Shown: positions 1 through 9,720, counted from the stretch's first letter. The stretch: 64,000 nt of DNA from Sphingomonas sp. 3P27F8 (GCF_005502745.1 NZ_SCNL01000016.1:1-64000), one strand, 5' to 3'. Notes: a model not told the origin generated them from the sequence alone. Translations and numbers: made by a program.

Positions 1-72
1 ACATCGGCGCTTGCAGCACCGCAAGTTCGCCGCCTAACATCAACCCCCTGACGAGGTCCGCACTCCGCTAAT

Positions 73-309
73 CTACGCCGCGAGTTGTGCCGAATGTTCT
101 GACGACGGACAAGCCACTATAATCTCGCACGGCACATTGAACCGCTCGTCAATTTCGGTCTGTAGCTCCCGCAAGTTGTCGAGCCTTCGTCCAACAATCA
201 GGGGCTTGGCCTGGTACGATGCCGCCAAGCGGAGGGCGGACGCTCTGCCCAAACCGGTCGAAGCCCCTGTGACCAGCACCCACGAGTTCTTGATCGCCAG
301 CGGTTTCAC
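73..309 (-). pseudogene. Truncated short-chain dehydrogenase/reductase (SDR)
   Basis: The 78 residues start with an SDR dinucleotide-binding fold: the TGASTGLG nucleotide-binding motif is at about residues 14-21, followed by a typical helix and the GRR segment of strand two. Family members are usually near 250 residues and carry a YxxxK catalytic pair, which is absent here, so this is an N-terminal fragment that is probably frameshifted or truncated. The start is GTG, overlapping the resolvase stop by 4 bp (GTGA), so translation is probably coupled to the resolvase. Without the active site it is unlikely to be a functional oxidoreductase. Confidence 0.7.
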
Positions 310-857
310 GCGTTTTCCAGAGCCTTGTATAGGGCGGTTTTGCCGATCTTGAGCCGGGCCGCCGCCTCACGAACAGTGAGGCCCGCTGCGATATGCGCCC
401 GCGCTTTACGTAGTTTGTCGGGGGTAACGACAGGCCGGCGACCACCCTTGTTGCCCCGCTCGCGTGCGGCCTTGAGGCCGGCATGAGTGCGTTCACGGAT
501 CAGGTCACGCTCGAATTGGGCCAGCGAGCCGAAGATGTTGAACACCAGCATGCCGCCCGAAGTGGTGGTGTCGATATTCTCGGTGAGTGAGCGGAACCCG
601 ATGCCGCGCGCCGCAAGCTCGCCGACCTTCTCGATCAGGTGGCTCATCGAGCGGCCGAGGCGGTCGAGTTTCCAGACCACCAGCGTGTCGCCGGGGCGCA
701 AATAGGCGAGCGCTTCGGTTAGGCCAGGCCGATCGGCTTTTGCCCCGGATGCGTGATCGTCGAATATACGGTCGCACCCGGCAGTGTTCAGCGCGTCAAG
801 CTGGAGCGACAGCTTCTGGTCTGCGGTCGAGACGCGCGCATAGCCGATCAGCGCCAC
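306..857 (-). CDS. tnpR: Serine recombinase (Tn3-type resolvase)
   Basis: This is a resolvase/invertase of about 183 residues when started at the GTG that gives VALIGYARVS; an in-frame upstream start would add 27 poorly conserved residues. The catalytic serine is in ARVS near the N-terminus. VVWKLDRLGRS is the conserved core, FGSLAQFERDLIRERT the dimer helix, and the C-terminal LTVREAAARLKIGKTALYK is a helix-turn-helix. It should resolve cointegrates at the adjacent res site. It is transcribed divergently from the transposase, and its stop overlaps the start of the SDR fragment. Confidence 0.9.
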   Translation of the reverse strand: MALIGYARVSTADQKLSLQLDALNTAGCDRIFDDHASGAKADRPGLTEALAYLRPGDTLVVWKLDRLGRSMSHLIEKVGELAARGIGFRSLTENIDTTTSGGMLVFNIFGSLAQFERDLIRERTHAGLKAARERGNKGGRRPVVTPDKLRKARAHIAAGLTVREAAARLKIGKTALYKALENA

Positions 858-871
858 ATGATGCCCGATCC

Positions 872-974
872 TGTCCGTTTTCCCGTCATTATGCGATCTT
901 GTCCGAATCGCCGTTACAGGTCCAGAGTTAACGGACATATTCCTGTTGGCCGCCAGAGGACCGTCTGACGGACA
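872..974. promoter_or_regulatory. Presumptive res site and divergent tnpR/tnpA promoters
   Basis: The hexamer TGTCCG occurs four times here: at 872-877 and 900-905 on the plus strand, and as CGGACA at 932-937 and 969-974. The middle pair forms an inverted arrangement spanning 38 bp. Arrays of inverted half-sites between divergent tnpR and tnpA genes are where Tn3 resolvases bind and where both promoters lie. The subsite assignment is inference. Confidence 0.55.
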
Positions 975-995
975 GCCTCAAGGAGGTTCAGGGTC

Positions 996-3875
996 ATGGC
1001 GAGGCGACGCCTGCTCACCCGCGAGGTGCTGGCGCGTCAGCTCGATCCCCCGACCGACGAACGCGAGATCGCGCGACACTTCACCCTGACACGCGAGGAT
1101 CTGGATTGGGTCTCGATCCGGCGTGGTCCCGCATCGCAGCTCGGCTACGCCATGACGCTCCTTTATATGCGCTGGCCCGGGCGGGTACTCGGCGCGGACG
1201 AGACACCGCCCTTATCGATCCTGTCGTTCGTCGCCCGTCAGCTCGATGTGCCTGAAGCGGCTTGGCATGACTATGGCCGTCGTGAGCCGACCCGCCGTGC
1301 GCATCTCACCGATCTGGCACGACGCATGGGCTATCGAGCGTTCGGCCGGACCGACTTCCACGCACTGGCCACCTTCGCCATGCCCGTGGCGCAGACCATC
1401 ATCCAGCCATTGCAGCTGGCCGAGATCGTCATCGACGAAATGCGACGTCGTCGCCTGTTGCTGCCGCCCGTCACCGTCATCGAGGCGATCGTACGACGAG
1501 CGCGCCGCCAGGCCGACGAACTCGTCCACGATGTGCTGACCCAGGGGCTGGGTGATGGCGGACGTACCCGCCTCGATGCGCTGCTCGCCCGTCGTGGCGA
1601 CCGGGGTGCGACGTGGCTGTCGTGGCTGCGCAACCCGCCGCTGTCGCCGGCACCGCGCAACGTCATGCGCCTGCTCGAACGACTGGATCATGTCCGGGCG
1701 ATCGGACTGGCCCCGGCGCGGGCCGCTACGATCCCGACCGCGGCCTTCGACCGCATCGCCGACGAGGCGGTGCGGATCACATCGCAGCATCTGGCGGAAC
1801 TGCCCGACCGGCGCCGCCATGCCGTTCTGGCGGCAGCCGCGCTGCGGCTTCGTGAGAGCCTCGCCGATGCGGTGCTGGCGATGACGGACAAGCTGCTCGG
1901 CAGCATGATGCGGCGCGCCGAGAACCGGACGCGCGACAAGGCGCTGGGTACGATCCGCGCGCTCCAGGCACAGTTGCGCCTGCTCACCGGCTCCTGCCGC
2001 CTGCTGATCGATGCACGGGCGCAAGGCTTGGACTCGCTTGCCGCGATGGCGATCGACTGGGAGAAACTGGGAACGGCGGTCGGGGAAGCGGAGATACTGG
2101 TCGCGCCGGAGACGACCGATCGTACTGCCGAGCTGATCGACCGGCATCGTTCGCTGCGCCCGGTGATCGGGCCGCTCCTCAACGCCTTCACCTTCCAAGG
2201 TGCCGGTCCTGTGCAGGGGCTGCTCGATGCGGTCCGGATTGTCGGTGAGGTTTATCGGACCGGCAGGCGACGCTTGCCCGACAATCCACCGCTTCGCTTC
2301 GTGCCGCCATCGTGGCGGCCTTTTGTGCTGCGCGACGGGCAGGTCGTCCGCGCAGCCTATGAACTGTGCGCTCTCACCCAGTTGCGCGATCGGCTGCGTG
2401 CCGGCGACATATGGGTAGAGGAAAGTCGCCAGTATCGTGCTTTCGACAGCTACCTCCTGCCGCCCGCCACCTTTGCGGCGCTACGCGAGCGCGGGCCGTT
2501 ACCGTTGGCGATCGACACCGACTTCGATACCTTCATTGCCGGTCGCCGTGCCCGCCTCGATACCGCGATCGAACAAGTCACGGCGCTCGCCCGGCAGGGG
2601 GAACTGCCCCAGGTACGGCTCGACGCCGGCGGGCTCGTCATCTCGCCGCTCAAGGCCGTAACCCCGCCCAGTACAGAGGACGTGCGGCGCATGGTCTACG
2701 ACCGCCTGCCGCGCGTGAAGATCACCGATCTGTTGCTGGAGGTCGATGGCTGGACCGGCTTTTCCGAATGCTTCACTCATCGCCGCTCCGGTCGACCGGC
2801 CGATGATCGTAACGCGCTTCTCACCGTGATCCTGGCGGACGGCATCAATCTCGGCCTGACGCGCATGGCGGATACCTGCCAAGCGGCCACCCTGCGCCAG
2901 CTCGCACATCTGCATGACTGGCACGTCAGCGAGAGCGCCTATGGCGCAGCGCATGGCCAGCTCTTTCACGCCGGTGGGCGCGGGGCTGCGATCGGTGACA
3001 TCAACGCGCGTAACGGCAACGAACCCGGCGTCAGCTTCTACACCCACATCTCGGATCAATATGACCCGTTTGCGAGCAGGGTGATCGCGGCGACAGCGGG
3101 CAAGGCGCCCTATGTCCTCGACGGGCTGCTCTACCATGCCACCGGTCTGTCGATCGAAGAGCATTACACCGATACCGGCGGGGCCTCCGACCATGTATTT
3201 GGCCTCATGCCGTTCTTCGGCTACCGCTTCGCGCCGCGTTTGCGGGATCTGAAGGAACGACGCCTGCATCTGCTGCCGCAGCAGGATGCCGGGGCGCTGC
3301 TCGTCGGACTGACCGGCGATCCGGTCGCGGTCGGCCACGTCGCTGACCATTGGGACGAACTGCTCCGCCTCGTCACCTCGATCCGCAGCGGCACCGTCAC
3401 CGCCTCCGCCATGCTGCGCCGGTTGTCCGCCTATCCACGTCAGAACGGCCTTGCGCTGGCATTGCGTGAGGTCGGGCGGATCGAACGCTCGATTTTCATG
3501 CTCGACTGGTTGCGCGACATCGACCTGCGCCGGCGTGCCCAGGCCGGACTCAACAAGGGAGAGGCGCGCAACGCGCTCGCCCGAGCGCTGTTCTTCAATC
3601 AGCTCGGCGAACTGCGGGACCGCCGGTTCGAAAACCAGACCTACCGCGCCTCCGGCCTCAACCTGCTCGTAGCCGCCATCATCCTGTGGAACACCCGCTA
3701 CCTCGAACAGGCCATCGCCGGCATGGCCGTGCCTCCTGAAACTGCCCGCCACATCGCACCGCTCGGGTGGGAGCATATCTCGCTCACCGGCGACTACCGC
3801 TGGAACACCGACGACCGCCCTCCGGTCGGCCAGCTCAGGCCGCTACGCACACCCACATCGTTGCTCGCTGCATGA
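996..3875 (+). CDS. tnpA: Tn3-family transposase TnpA
   Basis: The 959-residue protein is a typical full-length Tn3 transposase. The N-terminal part carries the DNA-binding domains. The presumptive catalytic triad is D near 615 (in LADGINLG), D near 687 (in HISDQYDPF) and E near 855 (in LNKGEARN), and the C-terminal RASGLNLLVAAIILWNT and GWEHISLTGDY blocks are family hallmarks. An AGGAGG ribosome-binding site lies about 10 bases before the ATG. It is divergent from the resolvase and ends 29 bp before the right terminal repeat. It is related to, but clearly different from, the second Tn3 transposase at 54185-57154. Confidence 0.96.
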   Translation: MARRRLLTREVLARQLDPPTDEREIARHFTLTREDLDWVSIRRGPASQLGYAMTLLYMRWPGRVLGADETPPLSILSFVARQLDVPEAAWHDYGRREPTRRAHLTDLARRMGYRAFGRTDFHALATFAMPVAQTIIQPLQLAEIVIDEMRRRRLLLPPVTVIEAIVRRARRQADELVHDVLTQGLGDGGRTRLDALLARRGDRGATWLSWLRNPPLSPAPRNVMRLLERLDHVRAIGLAPARAATIPTAAFDRIADEAVRITSQHLAELPDRRRHAVLAAAALRLRESLADAVLAMTDKLLGSMMRRAENRTRDKALGTIRALQAQLRLLTGSCRLLIDARAQGLDSLAAMAIDWEKLGTAVGEAEILVAPETTDRTAELIDRHRSLRPVIGPLLNAFTFQGAGPVQGLLDAVRIVGEVYRTGRRRLPDNPPLRFVPPSWRPFVLRDGQVVRAAYELCALTQLRDRLRAGDIWVEESRQYRAFDSYLLPPATFAALRERGPLPLAIDTDFDTFIAGRRARLDTAIEQVTALARQGELPQVRLDAGGLVISPLKAVTPPSTEDVRRMVYDRLPRVKITDLLLEVDGWTGFSECFTHRRSGRPADDRNALLTVILADGINLGLTRMADTCQAATLRQLAHLHDWHVSESAYGAAHGQLFHAGGRGAAIGDINARNGNEPGVSFYTHISDQYDPFASRVIAATAGKAPYVLDGLLYHATGLSIEEHYTDTGGASDHVFGLMPFFGYRFAPRLRDLKERRLHLLPQQDAGALLVGLTGDPVAVGHVADHWDELLRLVTSIRSGTVTASAMLRRLSAYPRQNGLALALREVGRIERSIFMLDWLRDIDLRRRAQAGLNKGEARNALARALFFNQLGELRDRRFENQTYRASGLNLLVAAIILWNTRYLEQAIAGMAVPPETARHIAPLGWEHISLTGDYRWNTDDRPPVGQLRPLRTPTSLLAA

Positions 3876-3904
3876 CGCGGCTTCGTGTTCGCCTATCGTT
3901 CACG

Positions 3905-3942
3905 CTTGGCGTACGCTGGTCACACTTTCGTGTCGTAGCCCC
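3905..3942. repeat. Right 38-bp terminal inverted repeat of Tn3 element 1
   Basis: Read inward (minus strand), the 38 bases begin GGGG and end with ACGCCAAG, matching the Tn3-family terminal repeat format (GGGG at the tip, an ACGnTAAG-like inner end). The inner core CGTACG is shared with the repeats of the second transposon. The uvrA-like homology begins immediately outside it. Confidence 0.8.
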
Positions 3943-4382
3943 GCATAGAGCATGGGTTGATGGCGCGGATATTCGCCGACGCGCGAATAGAGCATCCGCA
4001 CCAGGCTGGAGAGCGTCGTCACGCTGCCGACCGAGGATCGCGCGTTGGCCGAGCCGCGCTGCTGCTGCAACGCGACCGCAGGCGGCAAACCGTCGATCGC
4101 GTCGACCTCCGGCACGCCGGCCTGGTCGATCAGGCGACGGGCATAGGGCGCAACCGATTCCAGATAACGCCGCTGCGCTTCGGCATAAAGGGTGCCGAAC
4201 GCGAGCGATGACTTGCCCGAGCCCGATATGCCGGTGAACACCACGAAGGCGTCGCGCGGTACATCGACGTCAATATTTTTGAGGTTATTCTGGCGCGCGC
4301 CGCGAACCTGCACGCAAGCGGGCGGCCCTGTATGCCCATGATCGGTGGCCGGCGTCGTCGCGTGAATATCCTTGCTCTTCAA
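3943..4382 (-). pseudogene. UvrA-like excinuclease ATPase, 5' fragment cut by the transposon
   Basis: The reading frame begins at 4382 and shows the N-terminal nucleotide-binding region of Uvr[12 protein letters not shown], the Walker A motif [23 protein letters not shown], then the EVDAIDGLPPAVALQQ and SVGSVTT segments. Homology runs to QPMLYA and stops exactly at the transposon end; the last 13 codons of the open frame are transposon DNA. A complete UvrA has over 800 residues. Its short N-terminal lead suggests one of the accessory UvrA-like paralogues rather than housekeeping UvrA, which is inference. The gene is inactivated. Confidence 0.85.
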
Positions 4383-4776
4383 TTCAGTCTTCCTGCCCTA
4401 ACCGCCCGTGCGGTCCAAGGTTCATCACAGTCGGGTAACAGATGAATGCTTTTCCGACTCAATACATCCAAAGGTCAGGCTGACCCGATATTCGGCACCT
4501 TTGGAATATTTTTCCAGCATTGGACAAAGGTTACGACAAAACCATTTTCCCCGTTGGGTCGCGCGACGAGGCCACACACACTCCGCTGGTAAGCGCCTGG
4601 GCCAGGCGGCCCTGGTCCGTGCCGCTATCGGCATGTAACGACCGTACTTCGGCGCTTGTTACCGCATTGCGACGGGTTGCCCATTTGCCAGAGCGCGCTT
4701 CATCATGGCCGGGGTCGGGCCATGATGACGGCCGAGTTGTCGATCCGAGCGCCTCGCGCCGCTTCGGATCGGCGGG
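4383..4776. other. Intergenic region with two hairpins
   Basis: No convincing gene is visible between the uvrA fragment and frmA. Two inverted repeats stand out. One is an 11-bp perfect stem at 4700-4710/4718-4728 with a 7-base loop. The other, at 4741-4748/4764-4771, lies just past the frmA stop and could terminate that leftward transcript. Neither is followed by a clear T-run. Confidence 0.5.
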
Positions 4777-5937
<1,161 letters not shown>

Positions 5938-5986
5938 TCAGCGCAAATTCGTGGGGGAGCGATCGCTCACTCCCCCGGTATGCCGG

Positions 5987-6976
5987 TCAGACCGTAACGA
6001 CGACCTTGCCGATCTGGTCGTTCGATTCGAGGAAGCGGTGAGCGTCCTGGATTGCGTCGAGCGGGAAAGTGCGCGCGATCCGCGGCTTGAGCGCGCCCGA
6101 TTCCAGACCCGCCACGATGAACGCCTTGGCACGATCGAGGGCGGCATCGTCCGAGACGATCTCGCTGTAGAGATACCCCTTGAGCGTGAGGCTCTTGCCC
6201 AGCACGGAGAACAACGGGAACGGCGTCGGTTCGCCGCTGAGCGCGCCATATTCGAGCAGGATGCCGCCGCGTGCCATGCTCTCGGTCAGCGGCTCGAACG
6301 ACGGGCCTCCGACCGGATCGAGCACCACGCGCGCACCCTGACCATCGGTTATCTCCATCACCCTCGCTACCAGATCCTCTTCCCCGGTTGCGACGACATG
6401 ATGTGCACCGGCATCGATCAGGGCCTGGCGCTTGGCGCCGGTACGCGTCGTCGCGATTACCGTCGCGCCGACCATCCGCGCAATCTGGAAGGCAGCAAGG
6501 CCGACGCTGCTGGAGGCAGCAGTGACGATGACGAAATCGCCCTCGCCGAGTTTCGCCTGCTCCACCAGCGCACCCCAGGCGGTGACATACTGCATCCACA
6601 CGGCCGCCGCTTCCTCGAACGACAGCGCCGCCGGATGCTTGACGACGAGGCGGGCGGGCACGTTGGCGACCTCGCCATAAGTGCCCCAGCGCGCGATATC
6701 GAGCGGGGGGATGACGCTGACGGCTTCGCCTTCCGCAAACCCGGTCACGTCCGCGCCGACCGTAACGACAGTGCCGGCAGCCTCATAGCCAAGGCGGCTC
6801 GGGAACTCGGCTTCCTGAAGGTAGGCATGGTTGCGGAACATCACCTCGGCGCGGTTTATGCCTATCGCCTTCACCGCGATCTGCACTTCGTCGGCCGCGG
6901 GCGCGGGGACGGCCACATCTTCAATCCTGAGGACGCTGGCGTCGCCATATTCGTGGATACGGACGATGCGGCTCAT
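5987..6976 (-). CDS. Zinc-free MDR-family quinone oxidoreductase-like enzyme
   Basis: The 329 residues belong to the medium-chain dehydrogenase/reductase superfamily, quinone oxidoreductase branch. Visible are the GROES-like N-terminal domain (NRAEVMFRNHAYL, LGYEAAGTVVTVG), the Rossmann motif VTAASSSVGLAAFQIA, and a C-terminal segment IQDAHRFLESNDQIGKVVVTV. The cysteine-rich structural zinc loop is missing, as usual for this branch, so it probably uses NADPH to reduce quinones or enones. It is divergent from the TetR gene at 7073, which probably regulates it. The true substrate cannot be read from sequence. Confidence 0.88.
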   Translation of the reverse strand: MSRIVRIHEYGDASVLRIEDVAVPAPAADEVQIAVKAIGINRAEVMFRNHAYLQEAEFPSRLGYEAAGTVVTVGADVTGFAEGEAVSVIPPLDIARWGTYGEVANVPARLVVKHPAALSFEEAAAVWMQYVTAWGALVEQAKLGEGDFVIVTAASSSVGLAAFQIARMVGATVIATTRTGAKRQALIDAGAHHVVATGEEDLVARVMEITDGQGARVVLDPVGGPSFEPLTESMARGGILLEYGALSGEPTPFPLFSVLGKSLTLKGYLYSEIVSDDAALDRAKAFIVAGLESGALKPRIARTFPLDAIQDAHRFLESNDQIGKVVVTV

Positions 6977-7072
6977 TGGAGATTCCTTGATTATTGAATG
7001 ATCGTTCTGTAAGGGAGAAGACCACCCGTTTCAAGATATTATTTATCGATCGTTCCATATCATGCACCAGAG
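6977..7072. promoter_or_regulatory. Divergent promoter region with candidate TetR operators
   Basis: The 96-bp gap between the oxidoreductase and the TetR gene holds two similar AT-richer sites: GAATGATCGTTC at 6996-7007 and TCGATCGTTCC at 7046-7056. Both share GATCGTTC and are partly palindromic. Paired sites between a TetR gene and its divergent target are the usual autoregulatory layout. Binding is inferred. Confidence 0.5.
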
Positions 7073-7693
7073 ATGACAGAGACGAAAGCCCGTCGCCGCG
7101 CAGGTCGCCCTCGTGTGTTCGACACTGACGCTGCGCTCGACAAGGCGGTGCGGCTGTTCTGGCAGCGCGGCTACGAAGCGACATCGATGGCCGATCTGGT
7201 GGCGGAGACTGGCGTCGCCGCTGCCAGTCTCTATGCAGCGTTTGACAACAAGGCGGGGCTGTTTGCGGCGGTGATCGAGCGCTACGCCGCGACGTTCAGC
7301 GTCCACCTCTATGCACCCATCAACGATCCGGCATTGTCCACCTACGAGGCCGTCAAAGGCCTGCTGGAACGAGCGGCGTCATCATTCTCGGAACCTGAAA
7401 CGCCGGCCGGCTGCTTCATGTATTCGGCAGCGGCAGCCGTTTCGCCGGCGTCCGCCGCCATCGAATGCCTGCTGCGCGACAAGCGCATCGCGGCGGAGGC
7501 CCTCCTGATCGAGCGTCTGCAACGCGGCGCCGCGCAGGGCGAGCTTGCGGCCAACTCCGATCCGGCCGTGCTGGGCAAATTCATCAATACGGTCATGGAA
7601 GGCATGTCCGTTCAGGCGCGCGACGGCGCTACGATCAACGAACTGCTCTCCATCGCCAAAATGGCACTCGATCGATGGCCGGCCGCGATATGA
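7073..7693 (+). CDS. TetR/AcrR-family transcriptional repressor
   Basis: The 206 residues carry an N-terminal TetR DNA-binding domain (residues about 12-60): FDTDAALDKAVRLFWQRGYEATSMADLVAETGVAAASLYAAFDNKAGLFAAVIERY. The C-terminal ligand-binding half has the GCFMYSAAAA and QARDGA segments seen in regulators paired with oxidoreductases. It is divergent from the quinone-oxidoreductase-like gene and upstream of the aldo/keto reductase, so it likely responds to an electrophile or quinone and controls one or both sides; this is inferred from position. Confidence 0.92.
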   Translation: MTETKARRRAGRPRVFDTDAALDKAVRLFWQRGYEATSMADLVAETGVAAASLYAAFDNKAGLFAAVIERYAATFSVHLYAPINDPALSTYEAVKGLLERAASSFSEPETPAGCFMYSAAAAVSPASAAIECLLRDKRIAAEALLIERLQRGAAQGELAANSDPAVLGKFINTVMEGMSVQARDGATINELLSIAKMALDRWPAAI

Positions 7694-7768
7694 TCGCTAC
7701 ATGGTGGTCATCTGCCAATCCGCCTCCCGCGACCGAACAGTCGAACTCATCTCATAGGACAAAAGCAC

Positions 7769-8599
7769 ATGAAACACGTGACATTGCCCGGCGGGGAAGT
7801 GGTTCCTTCGATGGGTCAAGGCACCTGGAAGATGGGCGAACGTGCCGAACGGCGATCCGATGAGATCGCCGCGCTGCGCACCGGTGTCGAGCTGGGCATG
7901 ACGCTCATCGATACCGCTGAAATGTATGGCGATGGTGCGGCGGAAACGCTGATCTGCGAAGCGCTCGGCGATCGTCGCGACCAGTTGTTCCTCGTCAGCA
8001 AGGCGTATCCACAGAACGCATCGCGCTTCCGCCTTGCCGGTGCGTGCGAGGCGAGCCTGAAGCGGCTCGGCACCGATCGGCTCGACCTCTACCTGCTCCA
8101 CTGGCGTGGATCGGTGCCGCTCGCTGAGACGATAGAGGCAATGGAGGCGCTGAAATCGGCAGGAAAGATTCGGCATTGGGGTGTCAGCAACCTCGATACC
8201 GACGATATGGGCGAACTTGTCGCTGCCGGCGGGGATGGCTGCGTGACCGATCAGATCCTATACAATCTCGTCCGTCGAGGCCCTGAGTTGGACTTGTTGC
8301 CGTGGCTCGCACAGCACAACGTGCCAGTGATGGCGTATAGTCCCGTCGAGCAGGGACGCCTCTCAAGCCATCCCGCCCTCGACAAAGTAGCGGCCCAGGT
8401 TGGCGGAACCCCTGCGCAGGTCGCACTTGCCTGGACGTTGCGCCACGATAGCCTTATCGCCATCCCGAAAGCGAGTTCGATTGCACATGTGCGGGAGAAC
8501 CGCGCTGCCGCAGATATCGTCCTCTCCGACGCCGACCTTGCGACACTCGATGCGGCATTTCCCCGGCCAGCGGGCCGTCGCCCACTCGAAATGCTGTAG
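7769..8599 (+). CDS. Aldo/keto reductase
   Basis: The protein is 276 residues, close to the usual AKR length. The catalytic tetrad is visible: D in LIDTAEMYG (Asp and Tyr), K in FLVSKAYP and H in YLLHWRG. IRHWGVSNLD and the C-terminal NADPH-binding stretch IAIPKASSIAHVREN are also present, so it should be an active NADPH-dependent carbonyl reductase. It lies 75 bp downstream of the TetR gene on the same strand, consistent with a carbonyl or quinone detoxification group. The substrate is unknown. Confidence 0.93.
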   Translation: MKHVTLPGGEVVPSMGQGTWKMGERAERRSDEIAALRTGVELGMTLIDTAEMYGDGAAETLICEALGDRRDQLFLVSKAYPQNASRFRLAGACEASLKRLGTDRLDLYLLHWRGSVPLAETIEAMEALKSAGKIRHWGVSNLDTDDMGELVAAGGDGCVTDQILYNLVRRGPELDLLPWLAQHNVPVMAYSPVEQGRLSSHPALDKVAAQVGGTPAQVALAWTLRHDSLIAIPKASSIAHVRENRAAADIVLSDADLATLDAAFPRPAGRRPLEML

Positions 8600-8605
8600 C
8601 GTCAG

Positions 8606-9253
8606 ATGGCGACATCGTCTTTCAAAGCAACCGAACGGAAATCGGACCGCCTCGAGGCATTCATGGACGCGGTGCTGGCAATTGCCATCACCCTCCCGGT
8701 GACCGAACTACACGCACCAGAGCCGACTGACGGCGACCTGGCAGCGGCATACCTAAAGCTGGCACCGGAATATGCCGCCTACGCCCTTAGCGTGATCCTG
8801 ATCGGTCTTTACTGGGCTTCCAGCCACTTCACCGGCAAGCTTCTGCAAAAAACCGATCATGGCTACAATCTGCTCAGCATCGGCTTTCTTGCCGCTGTCA
8901 GCATCACGCCATTTCCTGCGCGGCCGCTCATCGAGCATCTCGGCGGTGACGCGGAAAGCAAGACCGCCGTTTTGGCCTATCTGGGCGTGGCAGCGGCGCC
9001 GGCGACGTGGTGGTTCGTGCGTTGGGTCTATGCAACCGCGAGGGGGCTTCCAGACCAGCGCCTGACAGACGCCTACCTCAGGCGAACAACCCTCAAATTC
9101 GCCGTCACCGCCGGAGCCTATTGGGCAGCCTTTGCCCTGGCAATCTGGAATTGGCGTGCTGGACTGATCGTCGCGGGGATCGTTACGTTGAGCTATATCG
9201 TTCCGCCAGCAAAGCCCAGCTACAAGCCAGGCCAAGAACCGGAGAATGGTTGA
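8606..9253 (+). CDS. TMEM175-like (DUF1211) potassium channel protein
   Basis: The 215-residue membrane protein opens with DRLEAFMDAVLAIAITL, the signature of the TMEM175/DUF1211 family, where the motif normally reads R-x-x-x-F-S-D; here the serine is methionine. About six hydrophobic segments follow, including YAAYALSVILIGLYWASSHF and AVTAGAYWAAFALAIWN. Bacterial TMEM175 proteins form potassium-permeable tetramers. The gene starts 6 bp after the aldo/keto reductase stop, so the two are probably co-transcribed. Confidence 0.8.
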   Translation: MATSSFKATERKSDRLEAFMDAVLAIAITLPVTELHAPEPTDGDLAAAYLKLAPEYAAYALSVILIGLYWASSHFTGKLLQKTDHGYNLLSIGFLAAVSITPFPARPLIEHLGGDAESKTAVLAYLGVAAAPATWWFVRWVYATARGLPDQRLTDAYLRRTTLKFAVTAGAYWAAFALAIWNWRAGLIVAGIVTLSYIVPPAKPSYKPGQEPENG

Positions 9254-9296
9254 GACCGGCTATAGACCCGGCGAGGCGGATGCTCACATCGGCTAA

Positions 9297-9445
9297 TCAA
9301 TCCAGGATCTTATCGATCGTGATCGGCAGGGACCGCACCCGCTTACCGGTCGCGTGATAGATCGCGTTAGCAATCGCAGCGGCGGTGCCGACGATGCCGA
9401 TCTCGCCTAGGCCTTTCACCCCAAGCGGAGTGCTGCGGACGTCGC
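9297..9445 (-). pseudogene. C-terminal fragment of a xanthine dehydrogenase-type molybdenum subunit
   Basis: The frame encodes STPLGVKGLGEIGIVGTAAAIANAIYHATGKRVRSLPITIDKIL followed by a stop. GVKGxGExG is the conserved C-terminal motif (with the catalytic glutamate) of xanthine dehydrogenase/aldehyde oxidase large subunits, which exceed 700 residues. Only about 50 residues remain; homology breaks near 9445, where unrelated sequence begins. Confidence 0.75.
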
Positions 9446-9533
9446 AGCGCTGGTCGACCGCCTCGACCGGTACCTGCGCTCGCTCGAGCACGAGCTATAC
9501 AAGCCGATGTTCGAGGCAGGGATCGAGGCGTGA
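9438..9533 (+). pseudogene. Unidentified C-terminal coding fragment
   Basis: On the plus strand an open stretch encodes DVAALVDRLDRYLRSLEHEL and then YKPMFEAGIEA before a TGA. It has helical, protein-like composition but no start codon or recognisable domain. It is wedged between two broken purine-degradation genes and is probably another gene tail left by rearrangement. I cannot name the family. Confidence 0.35.
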
Positions 9534-9540
9534 TTGGTGG

Positions 9541-9720
9541 TCAGTTGCCCCGGGTGGTGGAGTAGCCGTAGGGGCTGACCACGACGGGGACATGGTAGTG
9601 CGCGGCAGGATCGATGACGCGGAACACGAGCTCGATCTCGGGGAAGAATGGCGCCGCTTTCCGTTCGGGTAGCCCGACATGTCGAACTGCAGTCTGTAGA
9701 TGCCCGGCGCGAACCGCGAC
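9541..9720 (-). pseudogene. 5-hydroxyisourate hydrolase, C-terminal fragment with frameshift
   Basis: The minus strand encodes PFFPEIELVFRVIDPAAHYH followed by VPVVVSPYGYSTTRGN and a stop, the C-terminal signature of transthyretin-like 5-hydroxyisourate hydrolase (normally ending YRGS, here TRGN). The preceding part, APGIYRLQFDMSGYPNGK, is in a different frame, so an indel near 9665 breaks the gene. With the xanthine dehydrogenase tail nearby, this is debris of a purine/urate degradation cluster. Confidence 0.75.

Larger units (their letters stand above)
1..3942. mobile_element. Tn3-family transposon, right-hand part (left end outside window)
   Basis: The element contains a rightward Tn3-type transposase, a leftward resolvase, a presumptive res site between them and a 38-bp terminal repeat just past the transposase stop. 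The matching left repeat is not in the window, so the element continues to the left, with a truncated SDR gene as visible cargo. Its right end splits a uvrA-like gene in the conserved PMLYA stretch. The 5 bases next to the right repeat (3943-3947, gcata) are the expected target-duplication copy, but the partner copy cannot be seen. Confidence 0.85.

Noticed and set aside
2499..3776. 425-codon minus-strand frame opposite tnpA
   Set aside because: Shadow of the transposase; no start context and no family features.
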